Positions 1 to 5,651 of a DNA stretch of 5,651 nt are shown here, in pieces (the stretch's first letter is position 1; each line of letters begins with the position of its first letter). Made by a program: the position numbers and the translations under genes. Source of the stretch: Desulfobacterales bacterium. GTDB lineage: Bacteria; Desulfobacterota; Desulfobacteria; Desulfobacterales; UBA5852. The stretch covers positions 1 to 5,651 of the forward strand of contig JASJBQ010000308.1 of assembly GCA_030066455.1 (NCBI GenBank), written 5' to 3'. The notes under the pieces are model-generated. The model was given only the letters and a program-made list of their open reading frames with translations, did not search any database and was not told the DNA's origin.

Positions 1-207
1 GCGTTGATCAAACCCCAATTTGAAGTCGGCAAAGGAAAGGTCGGCAAAGGTGGGGTTGTGCGCGACGCCCAAATGCACACCAAGGTCATTGAAGCGTTGA
101 AAGGGTTCTTCCGCCGTCATCAGCTCGATGTCCGCGGTGTCTGTCCGTCACCCATTTACGGCCCCAAAGGCAATCGCGAATTCCTCATTCATCTGAGAGC
201 CCCTTAA
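1..207 (+). CDS. tlyA: TlyA-family rRNA 2'-O-methyltransferase, C-terminal fragment
   Basis: This is the 3' end of a gene cut by the left edge of the window; the frame is open from base 1 and stops with TAA at 205-207, leaving 68 residues. The fragment begins ALIKPQFEVGK, continues with GKGGVVRD (about residues 15-22) and ends with SPIYGPKGNREFLIHLR (about 50-66). These three blocks in this order are the hallmark of the C-terminal part of TlyA/FtsJ-like proteins, which are SAM-dependent 2'-O-methyltransferases that modify cytidines in 16S and 23S rRNA (older annotation: hemolysin A). Lys4 in KPQFE and Glu60 in REF sit where the last two members of the K-D-K-E catalytic tetrad are expected. 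The N-terminal S4-like RNA-binding domain and the SAM-binding loop would lie outside the window. The TTG at position 4 is an internal Leu codon, not a start. The family call is firm; the exact rRNA target is inferred. Confidence 0.9.
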   Translation, partial: ALIKPQFEVGKGKVGKGGVVRDAQMHTKVIEALKGFFRRHQLDVRGVCPSPIYGPKGNREFLIHLRAP

Positions 208-274
208 GATGGGGGCCAACGCGAAGGCCCGACGCAGGGGCCTTGAATCCATTTGGTTTTCCCTTGATTTTTTT
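199..274 (+). terminator. possible weak terminator / stem-loop region after tlyA
   Basis: Just after the tlyA stop, AAGGCCC (224-230) and GGGCCTT (238-244) form a perfect 7-bp stem with a 7-nt loop. Two alternative GC stems compete with it: GCCCC (199-203) with GGGGC (212-216), and GGGCC (213-217) with GGCCC (226-230). A T-rich tract (TTTT at 257-260, a run of seven T at 268-274) follows only 12-24 nt after the main stem, so this is not a canonical intrinsic terminator. It could stop or attenuate transcription leaving tlyA. The inverted repeats are seen directly; the function is inferred. Confidence 0.3.
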
Positions 275-493
275 AATTCCTGGCGGTACTTAAATTCACT
301 TTCGCAGACCCCCTGGGTTCGGCATGGCCTTAAAGTCCTCGCGAAGATGGATTGCCTGGGGCAGGTTTCCGAATTTCAATCCTTCACATCTGGCTGATTC
401 ATATCAGGTTGCGTGTCGGCCTGGGTCCCCTGGTCAGTCCGTTATCAATAAGCGCGGTAAGATACTTTTAGAACGTGGCAGAGAGGAGCGTAA
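275..493 (+). promoter_or_regulatory. non-coding upstream region of the EF-G-like gene
   Basis: No convincing gene lies between the tlyA stop and the EF-G-like start, a gap of 286 bases in all. The only open frame (209-397) lacks a ribosome binding site and overlaps the stem-loop region. The EF-G-like promoter is expected here. The best -10-like element is TAAGAT (458-463), but no good -35 hexamer stands at the right distance, so I do not assign a promoter. A strong Shine-Dalgarno sequence, AGGAG at 484-488 within GAGAGGAG, lies 5 nt before the ATG at 494. No RNA gene or riboswitch was recognised. Confidence 0.4.
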
Positions 494-2566
494 ATGGCTG
501 TAAAATCTGATCAAATGAGGAATATCGCCTTCGTGGCCCACAGCGGGGCCGGTAAAACAACCTTGGCGGAAGTCATGCTTTTCAAGGCGGGTGTCACCAC
601 GCGCATCGGAAGGGTCGAGGATGGCAATACGGCGATGGATTTCGAACCGGAAGAGCTCAAGCGTACCAGCAGCATCAGCACCGGCATCCATCAGCTGCAA
701 TGGAAAAAGAATACGCTCACGATCCTGGATACCCCCGGCGACCAGAATTTTTTCACCGACACGAAAAACTGCATGCAGGCCGCGGATTCGGCCCTTTTTG
801 TCATCGATGCGCTCGACGGCGTGCGCGTGCAGACGGAACAAGGATGGGAATTTGCGGAACAATTCAACCTGCCGGCCATGATTGTCGTCAACAAAATGGA
901 TAAGGAACGGGCGGATTACCAGCAGACCATGGAGGATCTAAAGAACTCGCTGGCCAGTCCCAAACCGATTCTTCTCCAACTGCCGATTGGGTCGGAAGCT
1001 GAATTCAAAGGCGTCGTCGATCTCATTAGCGGCAAAGCCTATGGCTACAAGGAGGGGCAAGCTTCTCCGATCGACGTACCCGAGGATTTGAAGGACCTCG
1101 TTGCATCAGAAATGGAGAGCCTCATCGAGAATATCGCGGAGGCCGACGACGCCCTGATCGAGCGCTATCTTGAAGGCGAAACCCTTTCCCCCGAGGAACT
1201 CAGCAGCGCGTTGCGCAAAGGCATTAACGACCGTATTTTTGCGCCGGTTCTGTTTGTATCGGCAACGGGTCAGGTCGGTGTCGAAAACCTGATGGATTTC
1301 CTTGCGACCGTGGCCCCAACGCCAATCGAGCGCGGTGAAAAAACCGGCACGGATCTTTCCGGTAAGGAGGAGATCATTCGTTCGGCGGATGCCGATGCGC
1401 CGTTTTCGGCCTTCGTATTCAAAACCGTTGCCGATCCCTATTCCGGCCGATTGTCCATTTTCCGTGTCGTATCAGGAACTTTAGGTGGGGACGGCAATTT
1501 CTACAATGCTACCAAAGAATCCAAGGAGCGCTTCAACCAACTCCTCACCATCGCCGGCAAAGAGCAAAAACCGGCCGATGGGGCCGGTCCCGGTTCAATC
1601 GTGGCGGTCGCCAAATTAAAGGACACGACCACCGGTGACACGCTTTGTGCCGACAACGAAAAAATCCGGTATGCCTTTGCCGATCCCCTCCCCCCGCTCA
1701 TCTCGTTTGCGCTGGAGTCGAAATCCAAAGGCGATGAAGACAAAATCTACATCTCCCTGAATAAATTATTGGAGGAGGATTACGGTCTTAAGCTAGAACG
1801 CAATTCGGAAACCAATGAAATTCTTCTATCGGGAAGAGGCCAGGTTCACATCGAAGCCACGATCGAAAAGATGAAACGCAAATTCGGCGTGGATGTACAT
1901 CTCAATATTCCCAAGGTGCCCTATCGCGAAACCATTAAGAAGAAAGTGCGTACGCAAGGCAAGCATAAAAAGCAAACCGGCGGTCATGGTCAATATGGTG
2001 ATTGCTGGATTCAGATGGAGCCCCTGCCCCGTGGGACGGGTTTCGAATTCGTTGATGCCATTGTCGGTGGCGTTATCCCCAAGACTTATATACCGGCGGT
2101 TGAGAAAGGTATCATCGAGTCGGCCCGCAAGGGTGTTTTGGCGGGTTTCCCCACCGTTGATTTCAAAGTAACCCTTGATGACGGCTCCTTCCATGCGGTC
2201 GATTCGTCGGAAATGGCTTTCAAGGTTGCCGGTTCGCTGGCCTTCAAAAAGGCTGTGGTGGACGCCAATCCTGTTCTACTGGAACCGATCATGGAGGTTG
2301 CCGTAACCACACCCGATGAGTACATGGGCGATATCATGGGCGATCTCAACGGTCGTCGCGGAAGGGTGCTGGGCATGGAAAGTGTCGGGAAGTATCAGCA
2401 GATCAATGCCCATGTCCCCTTGGCGGAGTTTCAAACCTATGCCCCCGACCTGCGCTCGATGACCGGCGGGCGCGGTATTTACAGCATGGGATTTTCCCAC
2501 TACGATGAGGTTCCGGCGCAGATCGCTGACAAAGTTATTGAAGAACTCAAACAGGATCAGGAGTAG
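494..2566 (+). CDS. EF-G-like translational GTPase (elongation factor G paralogue)
   Basis: A complete 690-residue protein with the full EF-G domain order. Domain G (about 1-290, including the G' insertion) has a P-loop AHSGAGKT (15-22), G3 DTPGD (79-83), G4 NKMD (133-136) and G5 SAT (256-258). Domain II is about 300-395, domain III about 397-472, and domain IV about 473-595 with GGHGQYG (496-502) and the tip segment FHAVDSSEMAFK (566-577). Domain V is about 596-680 and contains GDIMGDLNGRRG. EF-G uses GTP to drive tRNA-mRNA translocation and, with RRF, ribosome recycling, in the cytoplasm. Two switch residues differ from canonical EF-G. The RGITI motif reads RTSSI (57-61), so the Mg-binding Thr is Ser60. 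The catalytic His of DTPGH is Asp83. These changes suggest a specialised EF-G2-like paralogue rather than the housekeeping fusA, which normally sits with rpsL/rpsG. The ATG at 494 is preferred over the in-frame ATG at 515 because AGGAG stands 5 nt upstream. The gene appears monocistronic, ending before a strong terminator. Its precise role is unknown. Confidence 0.93.
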   Translation: MAVKSDQMRNIAFVAHSGAGKTTLAEVMLFKAGVTTRIGRVEDGNTAMDFEPEELKRTSSISTGIHQLQWKKNTLTILDTPGDQNFFTDTKNCMQAADSALFVIDALDGVRVQTEQGWEFAEQFNLPAMIVVNKMDKERADYQQTMEDLKNSLASPKPILLQLPIGSEAEFKGVVDLISGKAYGYKEGQASPIDVPEDLKDLVASEMESLIENIAEADDALIERYLEGETLSPEELSSALRKGINDRIFAPVLFVSATGQVGVENLMDFLATVAPTPIERGEKTGTDLSGKEEIIRSADADAPFSAFVFKTVADPYSGRLSIFRVVSGTLGGDGNFYNATKESKERFNQLLTIAGKEQKPADGAGPGSIVAVAKLKDTTTGDTLCADNEKIRYAFADPLPPLISFALESKSKGDEDKIYISLNKLLEEDYGLKLERNSETNEILLSGRGQVHIEATIEKMKRKFGVDVHLNIPKVPYRETIKKKVRTQGKHKKQTGGHGQYGDCWIQMEPLPRGTGFEFVDAIVGGVIPKTYIPAVEKGIIESARKGVLAGFPTVDFKVTLDDGSFHAVDSSEMAFKVAGSLAFKKAVVDANPVLLEPIMEVAVTTPDEYMGDIMGDLNGRRGRVLGMESVGKYQQINAHVPLAEFQTYAPDLRSMTGGRGIYSMGFSHYDEVPAQIADKVIEELKQDQE

Positions 2567-2606
2567 CGCTCCAGCCGCCTATCGAAATTTGCGGATTACG
2601 ACAAAT

Positions 2607-2646
2607 AACGCCGGCCAAGACAATGTCTTGGGCCGGCGTTTTATTT
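2607..2646 (+). terminator. strong Rho-independent terminator after the EF-G-like gene
   Basis: AACGCCGGCC (2607-2616) pairs perfectly with GGCCGGCGTT (2631-2640). Inside it, AAGAC (2617-2621) pairs with GTCTT (2625-2629), leaving a 3-nt AAT loop and one bulged G at 2630. The stem runs straight into TTTTATTT (2639-2646). It lies 41 bases after the EF-G-like stop codon and separates that gene from the GrpE/Hsp70 unit. The A-rich flank before the stem (ACAAATAA) means it may also work on the other strand, although no - strand gene is seen here to need it. Confidence 0.93.
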
Positions 2647-2732
2647 GGGACAGGCGGTCTTCCATGCGTGCTGACGACCGAACAACGACAAACGGGGCAA
2701 TGCCCCTAGCCTATTGAAACCAAATGCTAAAC

Positions 2733-2761
2733 TTGACTTTATCCGAGTTGTGCGTTTTAAC
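2733..2761 (+). promoter_or_regulatory. candidate promoter of the grpE-like/hsp70 unit
   Basis: TTGACT (2733-2738) matches the sigma-70 -35 consensus at 5 of 6 positions. At a 17-nt spacing lies TTTAAC (2756-2761), a 4 of 6 match to the -10 consensus; TAACAT (2758-2763) at 19 nt is an alternative. Transcription would begin near 2768 and leave a leader of about 60 nt before the ATG at 2830. The position between a strong terminator and a new gene pair supports a promoter here. A heat-shock (sigma-32) type was considered because of the gene content: CTTG is present at 2732-2735, but no matching downstream box was found. Confidence 0.45.
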
Positions 2762-2818
2762 ATATAAGGTTGCCCACATGTGATCGAAAGCCAGATAATT
2801 GCGCTACGACTGCGAATC

Positions 2819-2823
2819 GAGGA
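2819..2823 (+). promoter_or_regulatory. ribosome binding site that fixes the grpE-like start
   Basis: GAGGA at 2819-2823 stands 6 nt before the ATG at 2830. An in-frame TTG at 2770 would add 20 residues, but it has only AAGG immediately before it with almost no spacing, and it falls at the predicted transcription start. The ATG at 2830 is therefore the likely start. Confidence 0.75.
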
Positions 2824-2829
2824 TCTGTA

Positions 2830-3936
2830 ATGAGCGATGAAAAAAAGACCGATTACGACGTCGGCATTCCTCTCGATGAATTGCCGCCCCATGAACCGTT
2901 GGTCGACGAGGAGCATGACGAAATCCCGGCGGTCAGCGATACTGACCCACAAGATGAACCAACCGATTTGCCCGACCTCTTCGCACCTGAAGAATTAGCC
3001 GAAGTCGGGCTTGCGGATGATTTGTCCGAACCCGTCGGCATTGGGGAAGATGATGAGGGCCTCGAGCCGCCCGAAACCGAATCAACGATTGAAGCAGCCA
3101 GTTCTGCCGGCCCGGAAGAAGACGGCTTAGCCGAGAATGACGAGCCGCCCGAGAATCTGCCCAACGAGTTGCCGGATGCCGTCGCGTTGTCTGAAGACCC
3201 AACGCCATCCGAATTCGCATCCTCAGACATGCATGAAGAATCTGCGATCGAAGCGGATCCTCCCCTGCCCTTCGCCCTGCCCGATGATCATAACGGCGAG
3301 AACGAGGAACTCTCCGCATTATCCGAAGCCTCCGAATTGGAAGCGCAAGTCGGCTATCAGATTGACGACCAAGTTGCCGACGATGCGATCGCTCCAGACC
3401 TGTTGATTGACCGGCTGGAAAACCTCGGTCAGCAGATCAGCGAGCTGCAACGCGAATTTGAGGGCAAACTCAAATATGACGCCCACAAGGATCAAATCAT
3501 CGACCGCTTGCATTCCGAACTGCAAGAGTATAAACAGGACATTCTGAAAAAATACGTCCTATCGATCGTGATGGATGTCGTCAAAGTTACCGACGACATA
3601 CGCAAATGGCTGTCTTATTTCCGTTCGCTGGATGTGTCGCAGCGTGATCCCCGCAAGCTTTTTCGCTATTTAGAGGCCATCCCCTCCGATCTGGAAGATG
3701 TTTTTTACTGGCATGGGGTCAAACCTTTTTCGAACGAAGAGGGGGCATTCGATCCTGCCCGTCAGCGGGCGATCAAGAAATTGCCCACGGACGATCCCGC
3801 CATGGATAAGAGCGTGGCCCATAGCATTCGGCCGGGTTACGAGTGGGAATCGAAAGTAATCCGTCAGGAAATGGTTGCGGTGTATGTCTACCAGGTAGAG
3901 CAGGAATCATTGAACACGGGGAATATCGATGAGTGA
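2830..3936 (+). CDS. GrpE-like nucleotide exchange factor with long acidic N-terminal tail
   Basis: A 368-residue protein, against about 200 for ordinary GrpE. Residues 1-190 are a low-complexity, Pro-rich, acidic tail with about one third Asp/Glu and no Lys or Arg between residues 7 and 194. Residues about 192-260 form the long, probably coiled-coil dimerisation helix of GrpE (LENLGQQISELQREF and following). Residues about 296-356 match the GrpE beta domain that contacts the Hsp70 ATPase lobe: HGVKPF, GAFDPARQRAI, then SIRPGYEWESKVIRQEMVAVYVY, resembling the family pattern G-x-x-FDP-x-x-H-x-A ... GY-x-x-x-x-x-VIR-x-x-x-V-x-V. The usual His of FDPxxH is Arg311-Gln312-Arg313 here. GrpE speeds ADP release from DnaK in the cytoplasm. 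The stop overlaps the start of the Hsp70 gene by 8 bp, so this factor most likely serves that Hsp70. No signal peptide or membrane segment is seen. It is not called grpE because a housekeeping copy probably exists elsewhere. The GrpE fold is well supported; the tail's role is unknown. Confidence 0.85.
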   Translation: MSDEKKTDYDVGIPLDELPPHEPLVDEEHDEIPAVSDTDPQDEPTDLPDLFAPEELAEVGLADDLSEPVGIGEDDEGLEPPETESTIEAASSAGPEEDGLAENDEPPENLPNELPDAVALSEDPTPSEFASSDMHEESAIEADPPLPFALPDDHNGENEELSALSEASELEAQVGYQIDDQVADDAIAPDLLIDRLENLGQQISELQREFEGKLKYDAHKDQIIDRLHSELQEYKQDILKKYVLSIVMDVVKVTDDIRKWLSYFRSLDVSQRDPRKLFRYLEAIPSDLEDVFYWHGVKPFSNEEGAFDPARQRAIKKLPTDDPAMDKSVAHSIRPGYEWESKVIRQEMVAVYVYQVEQESLNTGNIDE

Positions 3937-5590
3937 AGCAATCAAAACGATTTTCGGTATCGATCTGGGCACAACCTATTCCTCCATTGCCTACGTCGAT
4001 GAGTACGGCAAACCGGTCATTATCCCCAACGCTGAAAACCAGCGCATAACGCCGTCGGTTGTGTTTTTCGATGGCAGCGAAATCGTTGTGGGGGATGTCG
4101 CCAAGGAAAGCGCCAAGTTGTACCCCAACGAAGTGGTCAGTTTCATCAAACGCTCCATGGGCGAAGCTAATTTTGTCTATGAATACGACGGCAAACCATA
4201 CCGGCCGGAAGAAATATCGAGTTATGTCCTGCGTAAAGTTGCCCAGGATGCGGAGGCCACCATCGGTGAAAAAGTCAAAGATGTGGTCATCACCTGTCCG
4301 GCCTACTTCGGGATCAATGAGCGCGAAGCCACACGCAAGGCCGGCGAAATTGCCGGTTTCAATGTGCGCCAAATCATCAACGAACCCACAGCCGCCGCGA
4401 TTGCCTACGGCACGGTGCAGGAAACCGAAAATCGCGTCGTTCTGGTGTACGATCTCGGTGGCGGCACCTTTGATATCACCATGATCGACATCCAGGAAAG
4501 CTCGATCGATGTCATCTGTACCGGCGGCGATCACAACCTGGGCGGCAAGGATTGGGATGATCGCATCGTCACTTATCTGGTCCAGGAGTTTCAGCGTCAA
4601 ACGCGATCCGAGGATGATATCCTTGAAGATCCTGACACTTGGCAGGACCTTCAATTGTCGGCCGAGAAGTCTAAAAAAATACTTTCCCAGCGGGATAAAA
4701 CCCCCATTTCGATCACCCATGGCGGTGAACGCGTCAAGGTCGAACTAAGCCGCGACAAATTCCTCGAAATCACGGCCGATCTCGTTGAGCGCACAATTGC
4801 ATTGACCAATGACATGCTCAAGGAAGCCAAAGAAAAGGGCTACGAGAATTTCGATGAAATCATTATGGTGGGCGGATCCACCCGGATGCCGCAGATCCCG
4901 GAACGCATCCAGCAAGAATTCAGCTTGGAACCGCGCATGTTTGATCCTGACGAATCCGTGGCCAAAGGCGCCGCGATCTATGGCTGGAAATTATCGCTCA
5001 ACGACGGCCTGATCTCGCGCATCGCCGAAAAAACCAATCGCAGTCCTGAGGAAGAGGATATTATTCAAACGACGCCGAAACAAATTATGGAAGAAGTGGC
5101 CAAGCAAATGTCGGAGGAGACCGGCGTTACCCTTTCGGCCGTCAAACAGTCCAACATGCGCATCCGCGATGTGGCCAGCAAAAGTTTCGGGGTGGTTGCC
5201 CGCCGACCCAACGACGAGGAGGGTGTCTTTAACTTGATCCGCCGTAATACAACGGTCCCGGTCGAAACCAGGCGCACGTTTTATACGCCCGAGGCCAATC
5301 AGGAACGGGTGCTGATCCGCATCATGGAGAATGAAACGGGCGACAAGGTTGTGCCGGTCGAGCATTCAATTGAAATTGGCACCGCCGTTCTGGATTTACC
5401 CGAGGGGCTGCCGGAGGATTCGCCGATCGATATTACGTTTAATTTGAATCGCGAGGGCTGCCTTCAAATTACGGCCCTGGAGACATCTGCCAATCGTGCC
5501 GTGCAGGCCACACTGGAGACCAGTTCCGTTATTCAGGGCAAAGAACTTGAAGATGCCATTGCCCGCGCGCAACATCTCGTGGTTCATTAG
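3929..5590 (+). CDS. lidless Hsp70/DnaK-family chaperone paralogue
   Basis: A 553-residue Hsp70, about 85 shorter than DnaK. The ATPase domain (about 5-355) carries all three family signatures: IDLGTTYS (11-18), VYDLGGGTFDIT (173-184) and IIMVGGSTRMPQI (311-323). The catalytic Lys is in FIKR (Lys74), and Glu152 in NEPTAAAIAYG and Thr180 are present, so it should bind and hydrolyse ATP. Residues about 412-530 match the beta-sandwich substrate-binding domain (NTTVPVETRRTFYTPEANQ, then SPIDITFNLNREGCLQITA). The protein ends around the start of the first lid helix (GKELEDAIARAQ), so the helical lid and the EEVD-like tail are absent. Between ATPase and substrate domains there is an extra ~48 residues (about 362-410), and the hydrophobic DVLLLDV linker of DnaK reads NMRIRDV (409-415). 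The start ATG at 3929 lies inside the end of the upstream GrpE-like gene, with GGGGAA (3918-3923) as a modest ribosome binding site, implying coupled translation. HscC has a similar length, but nothing here specifically supports that name. Client proteins are unknown. Confidence 0.93.
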   Translation: MSEAIKTIFGIDLGTTYSSIAYVDEYGKPVIIPNAENQRITPSVVFFDGSEIVVGDVAKESAKLYPNEVVSFIKRSMGEANFVYEYDGKPYRPEEISSYVLRKVAQDAEATIGEKVKDVVITCPAYFGINEREATRKAGEIAGFNVRQIINEPTAAAIAYGTVQETENRVVLVYDLGGGTFDITMIDIQESSIDVICTGGDHNLGGKDWDDRIVTYLVQEFQRQTRSEDDILEDPDTWQDLQLSAEKSKKILSQRDKTPISITHGGERVKVELSRDKFLEITADLVERTIALTNDMLKEAKEKGYENFDEIIMVGGSTRMPQIPERIQQEFSLEPRMFDPDESVAKGAAIYGWKLSLNDGLISRIAEKTNRSPEEEDIIQTTPKQIMEEVAKQMSEETGVTLSAVKQSNMRIRDVASKSFGVVARRPNDEEGVFNLIRRNTTVPVETRRTFYTPEANQERVLIRIMENETGDKVVPVEHSIEIGTAVLDLPEGLPEDSPIDITFNLNREGCLQITALETSANRAVQATLETSSVIQGKELEDAIARAQHLVVH

Positions 5591-5609
5591 CGGGCCGGCC
5601 GGACGTCAT

Positions 5610-5651
5610 GTGCGGCAGCTGTACTTTGAGCACGCTTTGCAATGCAGGAAC
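5610..5651 (+). CDS. possible 5' end of a downstream gene, frame uncertain
   Basis: After the Hsp70 stop, two frames stay open to the window edge. A GTG at 5610 would give VRQLYFEHALQCRN, which looks like an amphipathic helix such as those of TPR-type proteins. A TTG at 5559 in the same frame, inside the Hsp70 gene, could be an earlier start. An ATG at 5608 in another frame gives a Cys-rich MCGSCTLSTLCNAG. The only ribosome-binding-like sequence is a short GGA at 5601-5603. No terminator follows the Hsp70 gene in the visible sequence, so the operon may continue. Fourteen codons are too few to decide, and there may be no gene here. Confidence 0.25.
   Translation, partial: MRQLYFEHALQCRN

Noticed and set aside
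209..397. 62-codon open frame between tlyA and the EF-G-like gene
   Set aside because: No ribosome binding site, composition unlike a conserved protein, and overlap with GC-rich stem-loops; likely chance.
1826..2194. 122-codon - strand open frame inside the EF-G-like gene
   Set aside because: Antisense to the conserved domain III-IV coding region; no start signals or recognisable motifs.
2770..2829. TTG-initiated 20-residue N-terminal extension of the GrpE-like protein
   Set aside because: No properly spaced ribosome binding site; the sequence is not acidic like the tail, and the ATG at 2830 has GAGGA 6 nt upstream.
2853..3319. Ser-rich and Arg-rich - strand frames opposite the acidic tail
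   Set aside because: They are complements of Asp/Glu/Pro-rich codons (Ser/Arg/Gly-rich output) and do not look like real proteins.
3773..4720. Long 315-codon open frame on the - strand across the GrpE-like and Hsp70 genes
   Set aside because: It lies opposite two clear conserved genes and its translation matches no family I recognise; it follows from codon bias on the coding strand.
5591..5603. Self-complementary GGCCGGCCGG sequence after the Hsp70 stop, as a terminator
   Set aside because: No loop or T-tract follows; it is a short palindrome in GC-rich DNA.
1..5651. CRISPR array, tRNA/rRNA gene, insertion sequence or prophage signal
   Set aside because: No spaced direct repeats, tRNA-like folds, transposase motifs or phage genes were found in reading the window by eye.

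Overview
The window comes from a moderately GC-rich bacterial chromosome. All recognisable genes lie on the + strand, start with ATG where the start is visible, and show Shine-Dalgarno-like sequences. Nothing suggests a phage, plasmid or insertion sequence. The taxon cannot be fixed from the sequence. A TlyA-type RNA methyltransferase, a divergent EF-G paralogue with DTPGD in its G3 motif, and an extra GrpE/Hsp70 pair would fit Desulfobacterota (former deltaproteobacteria) or another deep Gram-negative-type lineage. That placement is inference.

Layout. Positions 1-207 hold the last 67 codons (68 residues visible) of a TlyA/FtsJ-like rRNA 2'-O-methyltransferase, cut by the window edge. Positions 208-493 are non-coding, with a GC-rich stem-loop region just after the tlyA stop and an upstream region for the next gene. 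Positions 494-2566 encode a complete 690-residue EF-G-like translational GTPase. It ends before a strong intrinsic terminator at 2607-2646. A new transcription unit then probably begins, with a promoter-like element near 2733-2761. Its first gene (2830-3936) encodes a 368-residue GrpE-like protein whose first ~190 residues are an acidic tail almost free of basic residues. The next gene (3929-5590) overlaps it by 8 bp and encodes a 553-residue Hsp70/DnaK paralogue without the C-terminal helical lid. The last 61 bases may hold the first codons of a further gene, but its frame is unsettled.

How the genes fit together. The GrpE-like protein and the lidless Hsp70 are almost certainly a dedicated pair: a nucleotide-exchange factor and its ATPase, made together by coupled translation and distinct from a housekeeping DnaK system. 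The Hsp70 has intact ATP-site motifs. It departs from classical DnaK in three ways: it lacks the ~23-residue subdomain insertion typical of proteobacterial DnaK, it carries a ~48-residue insertion at the junction of the ATPase and substrate domains, and it has no lid. Together with the unusual tail on the GrpE-like protein, this is the most interesting part of the window. No J-domain protein is visible, and a partner may lie just downstream. The EF-G paralogue is of separate interest because two GTPase-switch residues normally invariant in EF-G are replaced.
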